The translations under genes were made by a program, and so were the position numbers. From JAITWN01 sp034002745 (GTDB lineage: Bacteria > Pseudomonadota > Gammaproteobacteria > SZUA-140): a DNA stretch of 64,000 nucleotides. Position 1 is the stretch's first letter. Each line of letters opens with the position of its first letter. Of this stretch, positions 48,205 to 58,681 are shown piece after piece. Below the pieces are notes generated by a model. The model had not been told where the DNA came from. It saw only the letters and a program-made list of their open reading frames with translations, and did no database searches. The DNA lies in contig JAVEZY010000009.1 in the NCBI GenBank assembly GCA_034002745.1, forward strand, positions 1 to 64,000, in the 5' to 3' direction.

Positions 48205-49887
48205 ATGAGGCCGGACTCGCAGGCGCTGCATCCCGGCGTCGGACTCGACCCCGGGGCGCAGCGCCGCGAGTTCTCCCGACACCGGGCGCTGCACCGGTTC
48301 TGGCGTGTCCCCAGCCTGCTGCTCGCAGGCGTCGTCGTTTTGCCCCTGCTGGTGGTGTTCGCTGCCTGGCTGCAGCCCGAAGCCGAGATCTGGCGTCATC
48401 TGGCGGATACGGTGCTCGCGGAGCTGGTGACGAACACGCTGATGCTTCTCGCCGGAGTCGCCTGCGGCGTGCTGGTCATCGGCGTCGGTCTGGCATGGCT
48501 GACCACGATGTGCGAGTTCCCGGGCCGGCGTTTCTTCGACTGGGCGTTGATGCTGCCTCTGGCCATGCCGGCATACGTGCTCGCCTTCGTGGCCGCCGGG
48601 CTGTTCGATTATGCGGGGCCGCTGCAGACACTGCTGCGCGAGCATTTCGGACCCGTTTCCTGGGTGCCTGATGTGCGCTCGGCTGGCGGCGTCATCGCCG
48701 TCATGACGCTCGTCTTCTACCCCTATGTCTACATGCTGGCGCGCGCCGCCTTTCTGACTCAGGGCCGGGCGACGCTGGAAGCGGCGCGGACGCTCGGTCT
48801 CGGCCCCTGGCAGGCGTTTTTCCGTGCCGTGCTGCCAATGGCGCGCCCGGCGATCTTTGCCGGCCTGGCGCTGGCGTTGATGGAGACGCTGGCCGATTTC
48901 GGCGCCGTATCGGTGTTCAACTATGACACCTTCACCACCGCGATCTACAAGGCCTGGTTCGGGTTCTTCAGTCTGCAGGCCGCTGCCCAGCTTGCCTCGC
49001 TGCTGCTGCTCTTCGTGGGGGTGGCGCTGGTGACGGAGCGCAGCCTGCGCGGTCGGGCCCGTTTCCACGAGGCGCGGCACAGCGCGCGGGCGCGGCCGCA
49101 ACGCCTGCGCGGCGCGGCTGCCTGGGCCGCAAGCGTCGCAGCCGGACTGGTTTTCTTTCTGGCCTTCCTGTTGCCGGTGGTGCAGCTCGGCAATTGGGCG
49201 CTGCAGTCGCTGGCCACGGACATCGACGCGCGCTACGTCGAGATTCTCCTCCATACCCTGCTGCTCGGGGCCATGGCGGCGCTACTGACCGTGGCCGGCG
49301 CACTGGTCCTCGCGGTGACGCGCCGGCGGCAGAGCGACCATCTCACGCGCGCGGCTGTCGGCGTGGCGACGCTCGGCTACGCGTTGCCCGGCGCTGTGCT
49401 CGCCGTCGGCGTCATGGTCGTGCTCACCGGCGTCGACAATGCCTGGGCGGCATTGATGCGAATGTTCGACGAGCAATGGACGGGCCGCCTGCTGGGGGGT
49501 ACCGTGGTGGCATTGCTGCTCGCTTATCTGGTCCGTTTCATGGCGGTCGCTTTCGGTCCCATCGAAAGCTCCTTTGCGCGCATTTCTCCGTCCATTACCG
49601 AAGCGGCGCGAATGCTGGGGGTCGGTCCGCTCGAAGCGGTGCGTCGCATCTATCTGCCGTTGTTGCGTCAGGGGCTGCTCACCGCCGCTCTGCTGGTGCT
49701 CGTCGACGTGATGAAGGAAATGCCCGCGACACTGATGCTGCGCCCGTTTGGCTGGGATACGCTTGCCGTCCGCATCTTCGAGCTCACCGCCGAAGGCTAC
49801 TGGGAGCGCGCCGCCTTGCCGGCGCTGACGCTGGTGGCGATCGGTCTGGTGCCGATCTTCGTGCTGGTGCGGCGATCGGCGCGATGA
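48205..49887 (+). CDS. fbpB: Iron(III) ABC transporter permease
   Basis: A 560-residue inner-membrane protein with two fused permease domains of about six membrane segments each, as in FbpB/HitB. Each half has an EAA-type coupling loop: ATLEAARTLGLGPWQAFFRAVLP and SITEAARMLGVGPLEAVRRIYLP. It follows fbpA after 1 base. The matching ATPase (FbpC) is not adjacent: the next gene is a peptidase behind a repeat-rich gap. The ATPase must be coded elsewhere or shared. Confidence 0.92.
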   Translation: MRPDSQALHPGVGLDPGAQRREFSRHRALHRFWRVPSLLLAGVVVLPLLVVFAAWLQPEAEIWRHLADTVLAELVTNTLMLLAGVACGVLVIGVGLAWLTTMCEFPGRRFFDWALMLPLAMPAYVLAFVAAGLFDYAGPLQTLLREHFGPVSWVPDVRSAGGVIAVMTLVFYPYVYMLARAAFLTQGRATLEAARTLGLGPWQAFFRAVLPMARPAIFAGLALALMETLADFGAVSVFNYDTFTTAIYKAWFGFFSLQAAAQLASLLLLFVGVALVTERSLRGRARFHEARHSARARPQRLRGAAAWAASVAAGLVFFLAFLLPVVQLGNWALQSLATDIDARYVEILLHTLLLGAMAALLTVAGALVLAVTRRRQSDHLTRAAVGVATLGYALPGAVLAVGVMVVLTGVDNAWAALMRMFDEQWTGRLLGGTVVALLLAYLVRFMAVAFGPIESSFARISPSITEAARMLGVGPLEAVRRIYLPLLRQGLLTAALLVLVDVMKEMPATLMLRPFGWDTLAVRIFELTAEGYWERAALPALTLVAIGLVPIFVLVRRSAR

Positions 49888-49894
49888 CGGGGGG

Positions 49895-49998
49895 AGAGAA
49901 AAGTTGAAAGAGACAGGATGAAAGGGGCGGGCCCTGGCCCGTCGGCTCCGAGTCGGATGACTTCCTTCACCTTTTCACATTTCACTTTTGACTTTCCG
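49895..49998. repeat. Dispersed GAAAAGTTGAAAG repeat, inverted pair
   Basis: GAAAAGTTGAAAG (49898-49910) and, on the other strand, GAAAGTCAAAAG (49985-49996) flank a GC-rich middle (GGGCGGGCCCTGGCCCG). Both half-elements recur at 16617-16636. The pair could fold as a large stem-loop at the end of the fbpAB transcript. Confidence 0.5.
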
Positions 49999-50121
49999 CA
50001 GCGCTTTCTCCCCTCGGCAGATCGATCATCGCGCCGAAAGGCGCGCCCCCTTTCCTCATTCACCTTTTCTCTTCCGTCTTCGCCCGCCTATACTCCCTGC
50101 TTTCCATTTCGTATTTGCCCC

Positions 50122-50895
50122 ATGCGCCTGTTCCGCACCTGGCGTCGCAGTCGCTGGCTGCATCGCCATCCCATTCCCGAGTACCTGTGGGCCCATACTC
50201 TCGAGAGTACGCCGCTGCTGCGCCTGCTGCCCGCCGGTGATATCGCGCGTCTGCGCGAGCTGGCCGCGGTCTTCGTGCAGGAGAAGACCTGGATGAGCAC
50301 TCCCGAGCTGCAAGTCACGGACGTGATGCAGGTCCGGACCGCGGCGCTGGCCTCACTGCTGGTGCTGGAGCTCGATCTCGACTGGTACCGGGGCTGGGAA
50401 ACGATAATTCTCTATCCGGCCGAATTCGTGCAGCGGCGGCGGGAAGTCGATGCGGGAGGACTCGAACACCAATGGGATGAGGTCCGTGCCGGGGAGGCCT
50501 GGGAGCGAGGGCCGGTCGTTCTTTCCTGGACGGATGTGGCGGCTTCGGGGAGGATCGACGGCTACAATGTCGTCATCCACGAGCTCGCGCACAAGCTGGA
50601 CATGCTCAACGGACCGCCGGACGGCTTTCCGCCGCTGCACCGGGACATGAGCGTGCGGCGCTGGACGCGCGTCTTCACCGCCGCCTTCGATGAACTCAAC
50701 GAACGGCTGGATCGTGGCGAGGAAACGTCGGTGGATCCGTACGCTGCCGAGCATCCGGCCGAGTTCTTCTCCGTGCTCAGCGAGTATTTTTTCGAGCTGC
50801 CGGAGCTGCTTTCCGACATCTGGCCTGAACTCTACGGCGAACTGGCCGCCTTCTATCGTCAGGATCCGCTGCGCTGGCCGGGCAGGCGGGGCTGA
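50122..50895 (+). CDS. mtfA: MtfA-like zinc metallopeptidase (M90 family)
   Basis: A 257-residue cytosolic protein. The zinc-binding motif HELAHKLDM sits near residue 154, with the downstream glutamate region AAEHPAEFFSVLSEYFF. The N-terminal half has ELQVTDVMQVRTAALASLLVLEL as in MtfA. E. coli MtfA is a zinc peptidase that binds the Mlc repressor and so affects glucose PTS expression; whether Mlc exists here is unknown. The ATG was chosen at the first family-like residue; the frame is open through the upstream repeat region without meaningful sequence. Confidence 0.9.
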   Translation: MRLFRTWRRSRWLHRHPIPEYLWAHTLESTPLLRLLPAGDIARLRELAAVFVQEKTWMSTPELQVTDVMQVRTAALASLLVLELDLDWYRGWETIILYPAEFVQRRREVDAGGLEHQWDEVRAGEAWERGPVVLSWTDVAASGRIDGYNVVIHELAHKLDMLNGPPDGFPPLHRDMSVRRWTRVFTAAFDELNERLDRGEETSVDPYAAEHPAEFFSVLSEYFFELPELLSDIWPELYGELAAFYRQDPLRWPGRRG

Positions 50896-50921
50896 GGTAT
50901 CATTTCCGCACTACCCGGATA

Positions 50922-50954
50922 AAACTTGACTAAATTAGTCGGGTATCATATCGT
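50922..50954 (+). promoter_or_regulatory. suf promoter overlapped by an IscR type-1 site
   Basis: A 25-bp element (50922-50946) with the palindrome GACTAAATTAGTC at its centre matches the IscR type-1 consensus (ATAsyyGACTrwwwyAGTCrrsTAT) at all but one position. A -35 TTGACT (50926-50931) inside it and a -10 TATCGT (50949-50954) are 17 bases apart. Binding of [2Fe-2S]-IscR would cover the -35. No iscR gene is in the window. Confidence 0.75.
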
Positions 50955-51050
50955 ACGGGCATCCAGAGCGTCGTTTATCCACCTGATTCCAATCGGATCG
51001 ATCAACCGACCGCTCAATTCCTGTGCGCCTGTTCGTATCTTGAGGAACGC

Positions 51051-52495
<1,445 letters not shown>

Positions 52496-52499
<4 letters not shown>

Positions 52500-53305
52500 A
52501 GGGCGACAAGGGCGGGGATTCCCTGCTGAGAATTCGCAATCTGGTGGCCGTGAGCGGCGGTACGCGCATTCTCAATGGCATCGATCTGGACCTGCATGCG
52601 GGCGAGGTGCACGTCATCATGGGCCCGAACGGCTCGGGCAAGAGCACGCTGGCGCAGGTGCTGGCCGGACGGGAATCCTATGAGGTCACGGCCGATGAGT
52701 TCAGCTTCGCCGGACGTGACATGCTCGAACTTGGAGTGGAGGAGCGCGCACGCGAAGGCGTTTTCCTCGCGTTTCAGTATCCCGTCGAGATTCCTGGCGT
52801 CAGCACCGTCAACCTGCTCAAGGAATCGCTGAACGCGATCCGCAAGCATCGCGGCCAGGAGCCGCTCGATGCCATGGAGTTCCTCACCCTTGCCAAGCAG
52901 AAGATTCGCCAGGTCGACATGAGCGAGGATTTCCTCTATCGCTCGGTCAACGAAGCCTTCTCCGGCGGAGAGAAGAAGCGCAGCGAGATGCTGCAGATGG
53001 CGCTGCTGGAGCCGCGCCTCGCGATTCTCGACGAAACCGATTCCGGTCTCGATGTCGATGCGCTGCGCCTGCTCGCCAACAGCATCAATGGCATGCGCGG
53101 CCCGGATCGCGCCTTCCTGGTGATCACTCACTATCAGCGCCTGCTCGAGCATGTCCGCGCCGATCATGTGCATGTCCTCGCCGGGGGCCGCATCGTGAAG
53201 TCGGGTGGTCACGATCTGTCCCTGGAGATCGAGCGCGAAGGCTTCGCCGCCTACGAGCGCGGCGCAGCGGCTGGCGCGGCGCGTGGCGGCGCCGCCCGCG
53301 CGTGA
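52496..53305 (+). CDS. sufC: Fe-S cluster assembly ATPase SufC
   Basis: A 269-residue ABC-type ATPase of the SufBCD scaffold. Walker A is GPNGSGKSTLAQVLAG, signature FSGGEKKRSEM, Walker B LAILDETDSGLDVDAL, and H-loop VITHYQRLL. The ATG overlaps the sufB stop (ATGA) and has AAGGAG 8 bases upstream. The C-terminal tail is Ala/Gly-rich. It drives conformational change of SufB-SufD. Confidence 0.97.
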
Positions 53306-53322
53306 CTGCGGCCGGAGCGGAC

Positions 53323-54636
53323 ATGTCGGCGGTAATCAACCGGTCGATGGCGGATTTCGAACGCCTCTCCGCGGCGCTGCCGGGACAGGAACTGCCGTGG
53401 CTGGCCGCCTTGCGCAGAAACGGCCTGCAGCGTTTTCGCACCGAGGGTTTCCCGACGCCCCGCGATGATGCGTGGCGCCATACCAATTTGATGGGCCTGG
53501 CTGGCAAGACGTTCGAGCCGGTGGCTGCCGGTATCGACGACGTTGCGATCGACATGACACGCCTGCTTCCGTGCGATGATCTGCCGCGTCTGGTGTTCGT
53601 CGACGGCCATTACGTCGCTGCGCTGTCCCGCCTGCCCACGCTGTCCGAGGGAGTACGCATCGACAGCCTGGCGACGCTGCTGCGCGAGGAGCCTGCGGCG
53701 CTCGAGTCGATGCTCGATGGCATTCCCGCCGAACCGCTGGGTTTCGCCGCGCTCAACACGGCATTCATGAGCGATGGTCTGTGCCTGCGGCTCGCCGCGG
53801 GCGCCACGCTGGCGCAGCCGCTGTACGTGGTCCATGTCGCGCGCGCCGGCGACCGTCCGGCCGCGACTCATCTGCGTCACCTGATCCAGGCCGGTCGCGG
53901 CGCGCGCGCGACGGTGATCGAGCATTACCTCGGCGAGACTGGCGCGGAGGCGCTGGTCAGCGCCATGACCCGCTGCGACCTGGCGGATGGCGCCGCCGTT
54001 GAGCACTACCGGCTCAATGAGCAGGAAGCGGGCGCCTACCTGTTTGCTGCCACGCACGTCCATCAGGCGCGTGATTCGCGGTACACGGGACACGGCGTGC
54101 ACGCGGGTGGCCGTATCGCGCGCAGCGAGCTGCATGCATTCCTCGAGGGTCCCGGCGCCGAATGCGTCGCCAACGGACTCTATCTGGGCGACGACCGTCA
54201 GACGGTGGACAACTATGTGTCCATCGAGCACCTGGCGCCGGATTGCGCAAGTCGCCAGCTCTTCCGCGGCGTGCTCGACGGCCGCTCGCGCGGCGTCTTC
54301 AACGGAAAGGTCACGGTCGCACGCGAAGCGCAGCACACCGACGCGCAGCAGATGAACAACAACCTGCTGCTGTCCGCGGACGCCGAGGCCGACAGCCGGC
54401 CGCAGCTCACCATCAACGCCGATGACGTCAAGTGCAGCCATGGTTCCACTGTCGGCCAGATCGATGCCGACGCGCTGTTCTACCTGCGCACGCGCGGCCT
54501 CGGCGAAGCGGATGCCCGCGCCATGCTGGTTCGCGCATTCGCCGAGAAGGTGCTCGCGCGGATGGGCGAAGAGCGGATCAGACAGCGCATCGGAGAGATC
54601 GTCGACGCGCGGCTCGGCGCAAGGGCGGGGGCATGA
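53323..54636 (+). CDS. sufD: Fe-S cluster assembly protein SufD
   Basis: A beta-helix paralogue of SufB, 437 residues from ATG 53323, which has GGAG 7 bases upstream. A GTG at 53302 overlapping the sufC stop would add 7 residues. It shows GFPTPRDDAWRHTNL near the N-terminus, and YRLNEQEAGAY, FRGVLDGRSRGVFNGKV and NNNLLLSADAEADSRPQL in the helix, ending with DADALFYLRTRGLGEADARAML. It pairs with SufB and SufC. It overlaps sufS by ATGA. Confidence 0.95.
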   Translation: MSAVINRSMADFERLSAALPGQELPWLAALRRNGLQRFRTEGFPTPRDDAWRHTNLMGLAGKTFEPVAAGIDDVAIDMTRLLPCDDLPRLVFVDGHYVAALSRLPTLSEGVRIDSLATLLREEPAALESMLDGIPAEPLGFAALNTAFMSDGLCLRLAAGATLAQPLYVVHVARAGDRPAATHLRHLIQAGRGARATVIEHYLGETGAEALVSAMTRCDLADGAAVEHYRLNEQEAGAYLFAATHVHQARDSRYTGHGVHAGGRIARSELHAFLEGPGAECVANGLYLGDDRQTVDNYVSIEHLAPDCASRQLFRGVLDGRSRGVFNGKVTVAREAQHTDAQQMNNNLLLSADAEADSRPQLTINADDVKCSHGSTVGQIDADALFYLRTRGLGEADARAMLVRAFAEKVLARMGEERIRQRIGEIVDARLGARAGA

Positions 54637-55892
54637 GCGTTACACCGGCAGTGAGTGGGGCAAGCATGGCGGGCTTCGATGTCGAGGCCGTGCGCCGTGA
54701 TTTCCCGGCCCTGCATCAGCAGGTGCATGGCAGGCAGCTGGTGTATTTCGACAATGCGGCCTCGGCTCACAAGCCGCAGGCGGTGATCGATGCCATCGTC
54801 CATTACTACGCGCGTGACTACTCCAATGTGCACCGCGGTCTGCATTGTCTCAGCGAGCGCTGCAGCCAGGCGTATGAGGACGCACGCACGCGGATAGCGA
54901 AGTTCATCAACGCCGGCGCCGATCGGGAACTGGTGTTCGTGCGCGGCGCGACCGAAGCCATCAATCTGGTCGCCAATACCTGGGGACGTCAGCACATTGG
55001 CGCCGGGGACGAGATCCTGATCACCGCGCTGGAGCACCATTCCAACATCGTGCCCTGGCAGCTGCTGTGCGCGCAGACCGGCGGTGTGCTTCGGGTCGCG
55101 CCGGTGAATGATGCCGGCGAAGTCGACATGGATGTCTTCGAGCGCCTGGTGACACCGCGTACGCGCCTGGTGGCGGTGACGCATGTCTCCAATGCGCTGG
55201 GCACCATCAATCCGGTGGAACGGATGATCGCCGTCGCGCGGGCGGTCGGCGCACGCGTACTGATCGACGGGGCGCAGGCGATCCAGCACACGACGGTGGA
55301 CGTGCGGGCGCTCGACTGCGACTTCTACGCCTTCTCCGGTCACAAGATGTATGGTCCGACGGGCATCGGCGTGCTGTATGGCAAGTCCGAACTGCTGGAG
55401 GCCATGCCTCCCTGGCAGGGCGGTGGCGAAATGATCCAGGAAGTGACTTTCGAGAGCTCGACCTGGGCCGAACTGCCGCACAAGTTCGAGGCCGGCACGC
55501 CGCATATCGTCGGCGCCATCGGGCTCGGCGCGGCGGTGGACTATCTGACGGCGCTCGGCCGCGAGGCGATTGCGGCGCACGAACACGATCTGCTCGAATA
55601 CGCCACCCGGAGTCTGGGCGGAATACCGGGGCTGCGCATCGTCGGTACGGCCGCGCGCAAGGCCGCGGTGGTGTCCTTCGTGCTCGACGGCGTGCACACC
55701 CATGACGTTGGTACCATCCTCGACCGCCAGGGAATCGCTGTGCGTGCCGGGCACCACTGCACCATGCCCCTGATGACCCGTCTCGGTCTCAGCGGCACCA
55801 CGCGCGCCTCGTTCGCCATGTACAATACCCGCAACGAGATCGATCGGCTTGCCGAAGGCATCGGCAATGTCATGGAGATGTTCAGGCGATGA
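54633..55892 (+). CDS. sufS: Cysteine desulfurase SufS
   Basis: A 419-residue PLP enzyme that takes sulfur from cysteine for cluster assembly. It has YFDNAASAHKPQAVIDAI, RGATEAINLVAN, TALEHHSNIVPWQ, the PLP lysine in FSGHKMYGPTGIGVLYG (about residue 238), and the persulfide cysteine in VRAGHHCTMPLM (about 376). Because no SufE gene is near while sufU is next, SufU is the likely sulfur acceptor. The start overlaps sufD and the end overlaps sufU, both by ATGA. Confidence 0.97.
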   Translation: MSVTPAVSGASMAGFDVEAVRRDFPALHQQVHGRQLVYFDNAASAHKPQAVIDAIVHYYARDYSNVHRGLHCLSERCSQAYEDARTRIAKFINAGADRELVFVRGATEAINLVANTWGRQHIGAGDEILITALEHHSNIVPWQLLCAQTGGVLRVAPVNDAGEVDMDVFERLVTPRTRLVAVTHVSNALGTINPVERMIAVARAVGARVLIDGAQAIQHTTVDVRALDCDFYAFSGHKMYGPTGIGVLYGKSELLEAMPPWQGGGEMIQEVTFESSTWAELPHKFEAGTPHIVGAIGLGAAVDYLTALGREAIAAHEHDLLEYATRSLGGIPGLRIVGTAARKAAVVSFVLDGVHTHDVGTILDRQGIAVRAGHHCTMPLMTRLGLSGTTRASFAMYNTRNEIDRLAEGIGNVMEMFRR

Positions 55893-56332
55893 ATGAGTTG
55901 CATGATCTCTATCAGGAGGTCATTTTCGACCACAACCGCAATCCCAGGCATTGCGGCAAGCTGGATGATGCCAATCGCTGCGCAAAGGGATTCAATCCGC
56001 TGTGCGGCGACCGGGTCACCCTGTATCTGAAAATCGACGACGACGGCGTGATCCGGGATGTCGGATTCGATGGCTCGGGTTGTGCCATTTCGGTCGCATC
56101 GGCCTCGCTGATGACCGAGAATCTGATCGGCAAGACCGAGGCGGAGGCCGAGGCGCTGTTTTCCCGCTTCCATGACATGCTGGTCGCCGGCGGAGACGAG
56201 TCCGGCCTGGGCAAGCTGCAGGCACTGTCGGGGGTCAAGGAGTTTCCCTCCCGCATCAAGTGCGCGACCCTGGCATGGCACGCGCTCCACACCGCCATCA
56301 GTGGCGACAAGGACTCGGTGTCGACGGAATGA
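55889..56332 (+). CDS. sufU: SufU-type sulfur-transfer/scaffold protein
   Basis: A 147-residue protein of the IscU/SufU family. The three conserved cysteines and the aspartate are seen in NPLCGDRV, GSGCAISVASASLM and RIKCATLAWHAL. The insert of about 20 residues before the last cysteine (LGKLQALSGVKEFPSRIKC) marks it as SufU rather than IscU. SufU accepts sulfur from SufS through a zinc site in Bacillus. The operon holds SufU in place of SufA and SufE. Confidence 0.95.
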   Translation: MNELHDLYQEVIFDHNRNPRHCGKLDDANRCAKGFNPLCGDRVTLYLKIDDDGVIRDVGFDGSGCAISVASASLMTENLIGKTEAEAEALFSRFHDMLVAGGDESGLGKLQALSGVKEFPSRIKCATLAWHALHTAISGDKDSVSTE

Positions 56333-56754
56333 GCGCGGGCGATTCGCTGAATCGTATCGGCGTCATGGTCGAGTCCGCCGCGGGTTCCGCCCGGCAGGCA
56401 GCCAGTGAGGCCGCGGAGGTCAGGACGATGACCGATCATGCACCGGATGCGAGCCTGGAAGAGCGGGCCATCGCGACGTTGAAGACCGTCTACGATCCCG
56501 AGATCCCGGTCAATATCTACGAGCTCGGTCTGATCTATGCGCTCGAGGTCGATGAGGCGGAGGGCCGGATTCAGGTGGACATGACGCTGACCGCTCCCGG
56601 ATGTCCGGTTGCGCAGACGTTCCCCGGCGAAATCGAGGCGCGATTGCGCGAGATGGACGGAGTCGAGGAAGTGTCGGTGCGCCTGGTATGGGATCCGCCC
56701 TGGACGCAGGACCGGATGACCGAGGCTGCCCGCCTGCAACTCGGACTGCTGTAG
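56329..56754 (+). CDS. sufT: SufT (MIP18/DUF59 family) Fe-S assembly protein
   Basis: The conserved part begins LEERAIATLKTVYDPEIPVNIYELGLIY and includes DMTLTAPGCPVAQTFPGEIE with the reactive cysteine, then VWDPPWTQDRMTEAAR. Family members help mature Fe-S proteins. ATG 56329 overlaps the sufU stop and gives 141 residues. An internal ATG at 56428 with a GGAGG upstream would give a product closer to the usual length, so the 33-residue leader is doubtful. Confidence 0.9.
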   Translation: MSAGDSLNRIGVMVESAAGSARQAASEAAEVRTMTDHAPDASLEERAIATLKTVYDPEIPVNIYELGLIYALEVDEAEGRIQVDMTLTAPGCPVAQTFPGEIEARLREMDGVEEVSVRLVWDPPWTQDRMTEAARLQLGLL

Positions 56755-56765
56755 CGATCTCCGTC

Positions 56766-57074
56766 ATGAGTGAGTGGGCGGAAGTAGCGAAGCGCGACGA
56801 GATCGCGCCGGGACAGGCGAAGGCGGTCACCATCGACGATCTCATGATCGCTGTCGTCAATCTCGATGGCGAATTCTTCGCTGTCGACAACATCTGTACG
56901 CATGCCTTTGCCGTGCTCACCGAAGGCCCGTTTACGGACGGCCAACTGCAATGCCCGCTCCACGGTGCGCGCTTCGATGTGCGTACCGGCGCGGTAACCG
57001 CGCCTCCGGCCTGGGAGCCCTTGCGGACGTACGAAGTCCGCATTGACGGGGATGCGGTGCTGGTGAAGATATAG
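56766..57074 (+). CDS. Rieske-type [2Fe-2S] ferredoxin
   Basis: A 102-residue soluble Rieske protein. The cluster ligands are Cys and His in ICTHAFAVLTEG and Cys and His in CPLHGARFD. The fold matches the ferredoxin component of dioxygenases and nitrite-reductase small subunits. It is last in the suf operon, 11 bases after sufT, a position in which it may donate electrons or serve as a client; its partner oxygenase is not in the window. The ATG fits the family N-terminus. Confidence 0.92.
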   Translation: MSEWAEVAKRDEIAPGQAKAVTIDDLMIAVVNLDGEFFAVDNICTHAFAVLTEGPFTDGQLQCPLHGARFDVRTGAVTAPPAWEPLRTYEVRIDGDAVLVKI

Positions 57075-57084
57075 AAATTCTTTC

Positions 57085-58491
57085 CTAGATCTCCACCGTC
57101 TCCAGCGGTTCCGCGATGCTGACCTCGATGTCAGCGCGATCCATCCTGATTTTTTCCGCCAGCGCCGCGGCCTTGTCCGGTTCGCCATGGACCAGATGGA
57201 CGCGCGGTACCGGCGAGCGGAAATGTCCCAGCCAGTCCAGCAACTGCGTCTGACCGGCATGGGCGGAGAAGCCGCCGAGGGTGTGGATGTGCGCCTTCGC
57301 CGCGACTTCGCTGCCGAGCAGCTGGATGTGCGAAGCGCCGTCGACCAGTGCGCGGCCGGGGGTGCCGCGGGCCTGGAATCCGACGATGACCACATGCGCT
57401 TCGGGCCGCCACAGGTTGTACTTGAAATGGTGGCGGATGCGGCCGCCGTTGCACATGCCACTGCCGGCGATGACGATGGCGCCGCCGGTGATCTTGTTGA
57501 TCGCCATCGATTCCTCGGGTGTGCGTGACATGCGCAGCGATGGCAGCCAGGCGTGCAGGTTGGTGGCGTGGAAACGCTCCATGAGCGCAGTGTCGCGCTG
57601 GTTGAACAGCTCCATGTGGCGATGGTGAATCTCGGTGGCGGAGATGGCCATCGGGCTGTCCAGGAACACCGCGCGTTGAGGAAGGCGCCCCTCGTGATGG
57701 AAGCGGCCGAGCAGATAGAGAACCTCCTGCGCCCTGCCCACGGCGAACGAGGGGATCAGCACGTTTCCGCCGCTCTTGTGTGCCTGCTGCAGGATGTCCG
57801 CGAACTCCTCGATGGTCTCCTCGAGCGGCCGATGATCCCGGTCGCCATAGGTCGATTCCATCAGCAGGACATCCGCGCCGTCCACCGGCGTCGGGGGCCG
57901 CAGCAGTAGCGATCTGTCGTCGCCAAGGTCGCCCGAGTAGACGAGACGCCGGCGTCGGCCATCCTCATCGATGCGCAGCTCCACCGAGGCGGCCCCGAGG
58001 ATATGTCCGGCCTCGACGAAGCGCAGCATCAGGTCCTCACTGATGCGGGTCGGCGTATCGAAGTCGACTGGCTTCACCCTCGTCATTGTCTCGGCGACGT
58101 CCTCGGCCGTGTAGATCGGCTCCAGCAGCGGGCGTCCGGCGCGCCGCCGCCTCTTGTTCTCCCAGTCGATGTCCTTTTCTTCCAGGAACGCCGCATCCTT
58201 CAGCAGCAGTTCCAGCAGATCGCGCGTCGCTGGCGTGGCATAAATCGAACCGCGGAATCCGCTTTTCACCAGGCGTGGCAGAAGGCCGCTGTGGTCGAGA
58301 TGGGCATGTGAGAGCACGACGGCATCGATGCTGCGGGGATCGAACGGAAAGCGGCGGCGGTTGTTGGCCTCGGTGCCGGCGGAGCCCTGGTACATGCCGC
58401 AATCGAGCAGGATCTTTGCCGAGGAGGTGGAAAGCAGGTGGCAGGAGCCGGTGACCTGATGCGCGGCACCGATGAATCGCAGGGTTGCCAT
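57085..58491 (-). CDS. Beta-CASP metallo-beta-lactamase-fold nuclease
   Basis: A 468-residue cytoplasmic protein. The MBL metal motif HAHLDHSG is near residue 58, GAAHQVTGSCHLL opens the protein, and STYGDRDH, FVEAGHILGAASVEL and the beta-CASP/RNA-specificity segments GSGMCNGGRIRHHFKYNL and LGGFSAHAGQ follow. Bacterial and archaeal members are RNA endo- or exonucleases related to CPSF73. ATG 58491 starts at the conserved MATLRFIGAA; the frame is open upstream without family sequence. It is convergent with the suf operon. Confidence 0.92.
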   Translation of the reverse strand: MATLRFIGAAHQVTGSCHLLSTSSAKILLDCGMYQGSAGTEANNRRRFPFDPRSIDAVVLSHAHLDHSGLLPRLVKSGFRGSIYATPATRDLLELLLKDAAFLEEKDIDWENKRRRRAGRPLLEPIYTAEDVAETMTRVKPVDFDTPTRISEDLMLRFVEAGHILGAASVELRIDEDGRRRRLVYSGDLGDDRSLLLRPPTPVDGADVLLMESTYGDRDHRPLEETIEEFADILQQAHKSGGNVLIPSFAVGRAQEVLYLLGRFHHEGRLPQRAVFLDSPMAISATEIHHRHMELFNQRDTALMERFHATNLHAWLPSLRMSRTPEESMAINKITGGAIVIAGSGMCNGGRIRHHFKYNLWRPEAHVVIVGFQARGTPGRALVDGASHIQLLGSEVAAKAHIHTLGGFSAHAGQTQLLDWLGHFRSPVPRVHLVHGEPDKAAALAEKIRMDRADIEVSIAEPLETVEI

Positions 58492-58557
58492 GGGTGTCGA
58501 TACTCCGAGTGCGGATTTTCTGCATGATACTGTAATTCCGTTGATGCGTGCGGCGCG

Positions 58558-58586
58558 TTGAGAGAGATAATCGCGCGGGTTATATT
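58558..58586 (+). promoter_or_regulatory. Sigma-70 promoter of the DUF481 gene
   Basis: TTGAGA (58558-58563) and TATATT (58581-58586) are exactly 17 bases apart and each match five of six consensus bases. The ATG is about 90 bases past the expected start of transcription. Confidence 0.65.
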
Positions 58587-58681
58587 GTGGGACCGCAGTG
58601 ACATCGCAGCGCTTCGCGGAAACACGGAGTGCGCCAGTGGCGCGGCGCGGATCGATTCGAACGATTGCAGGAGAGAGAAGC

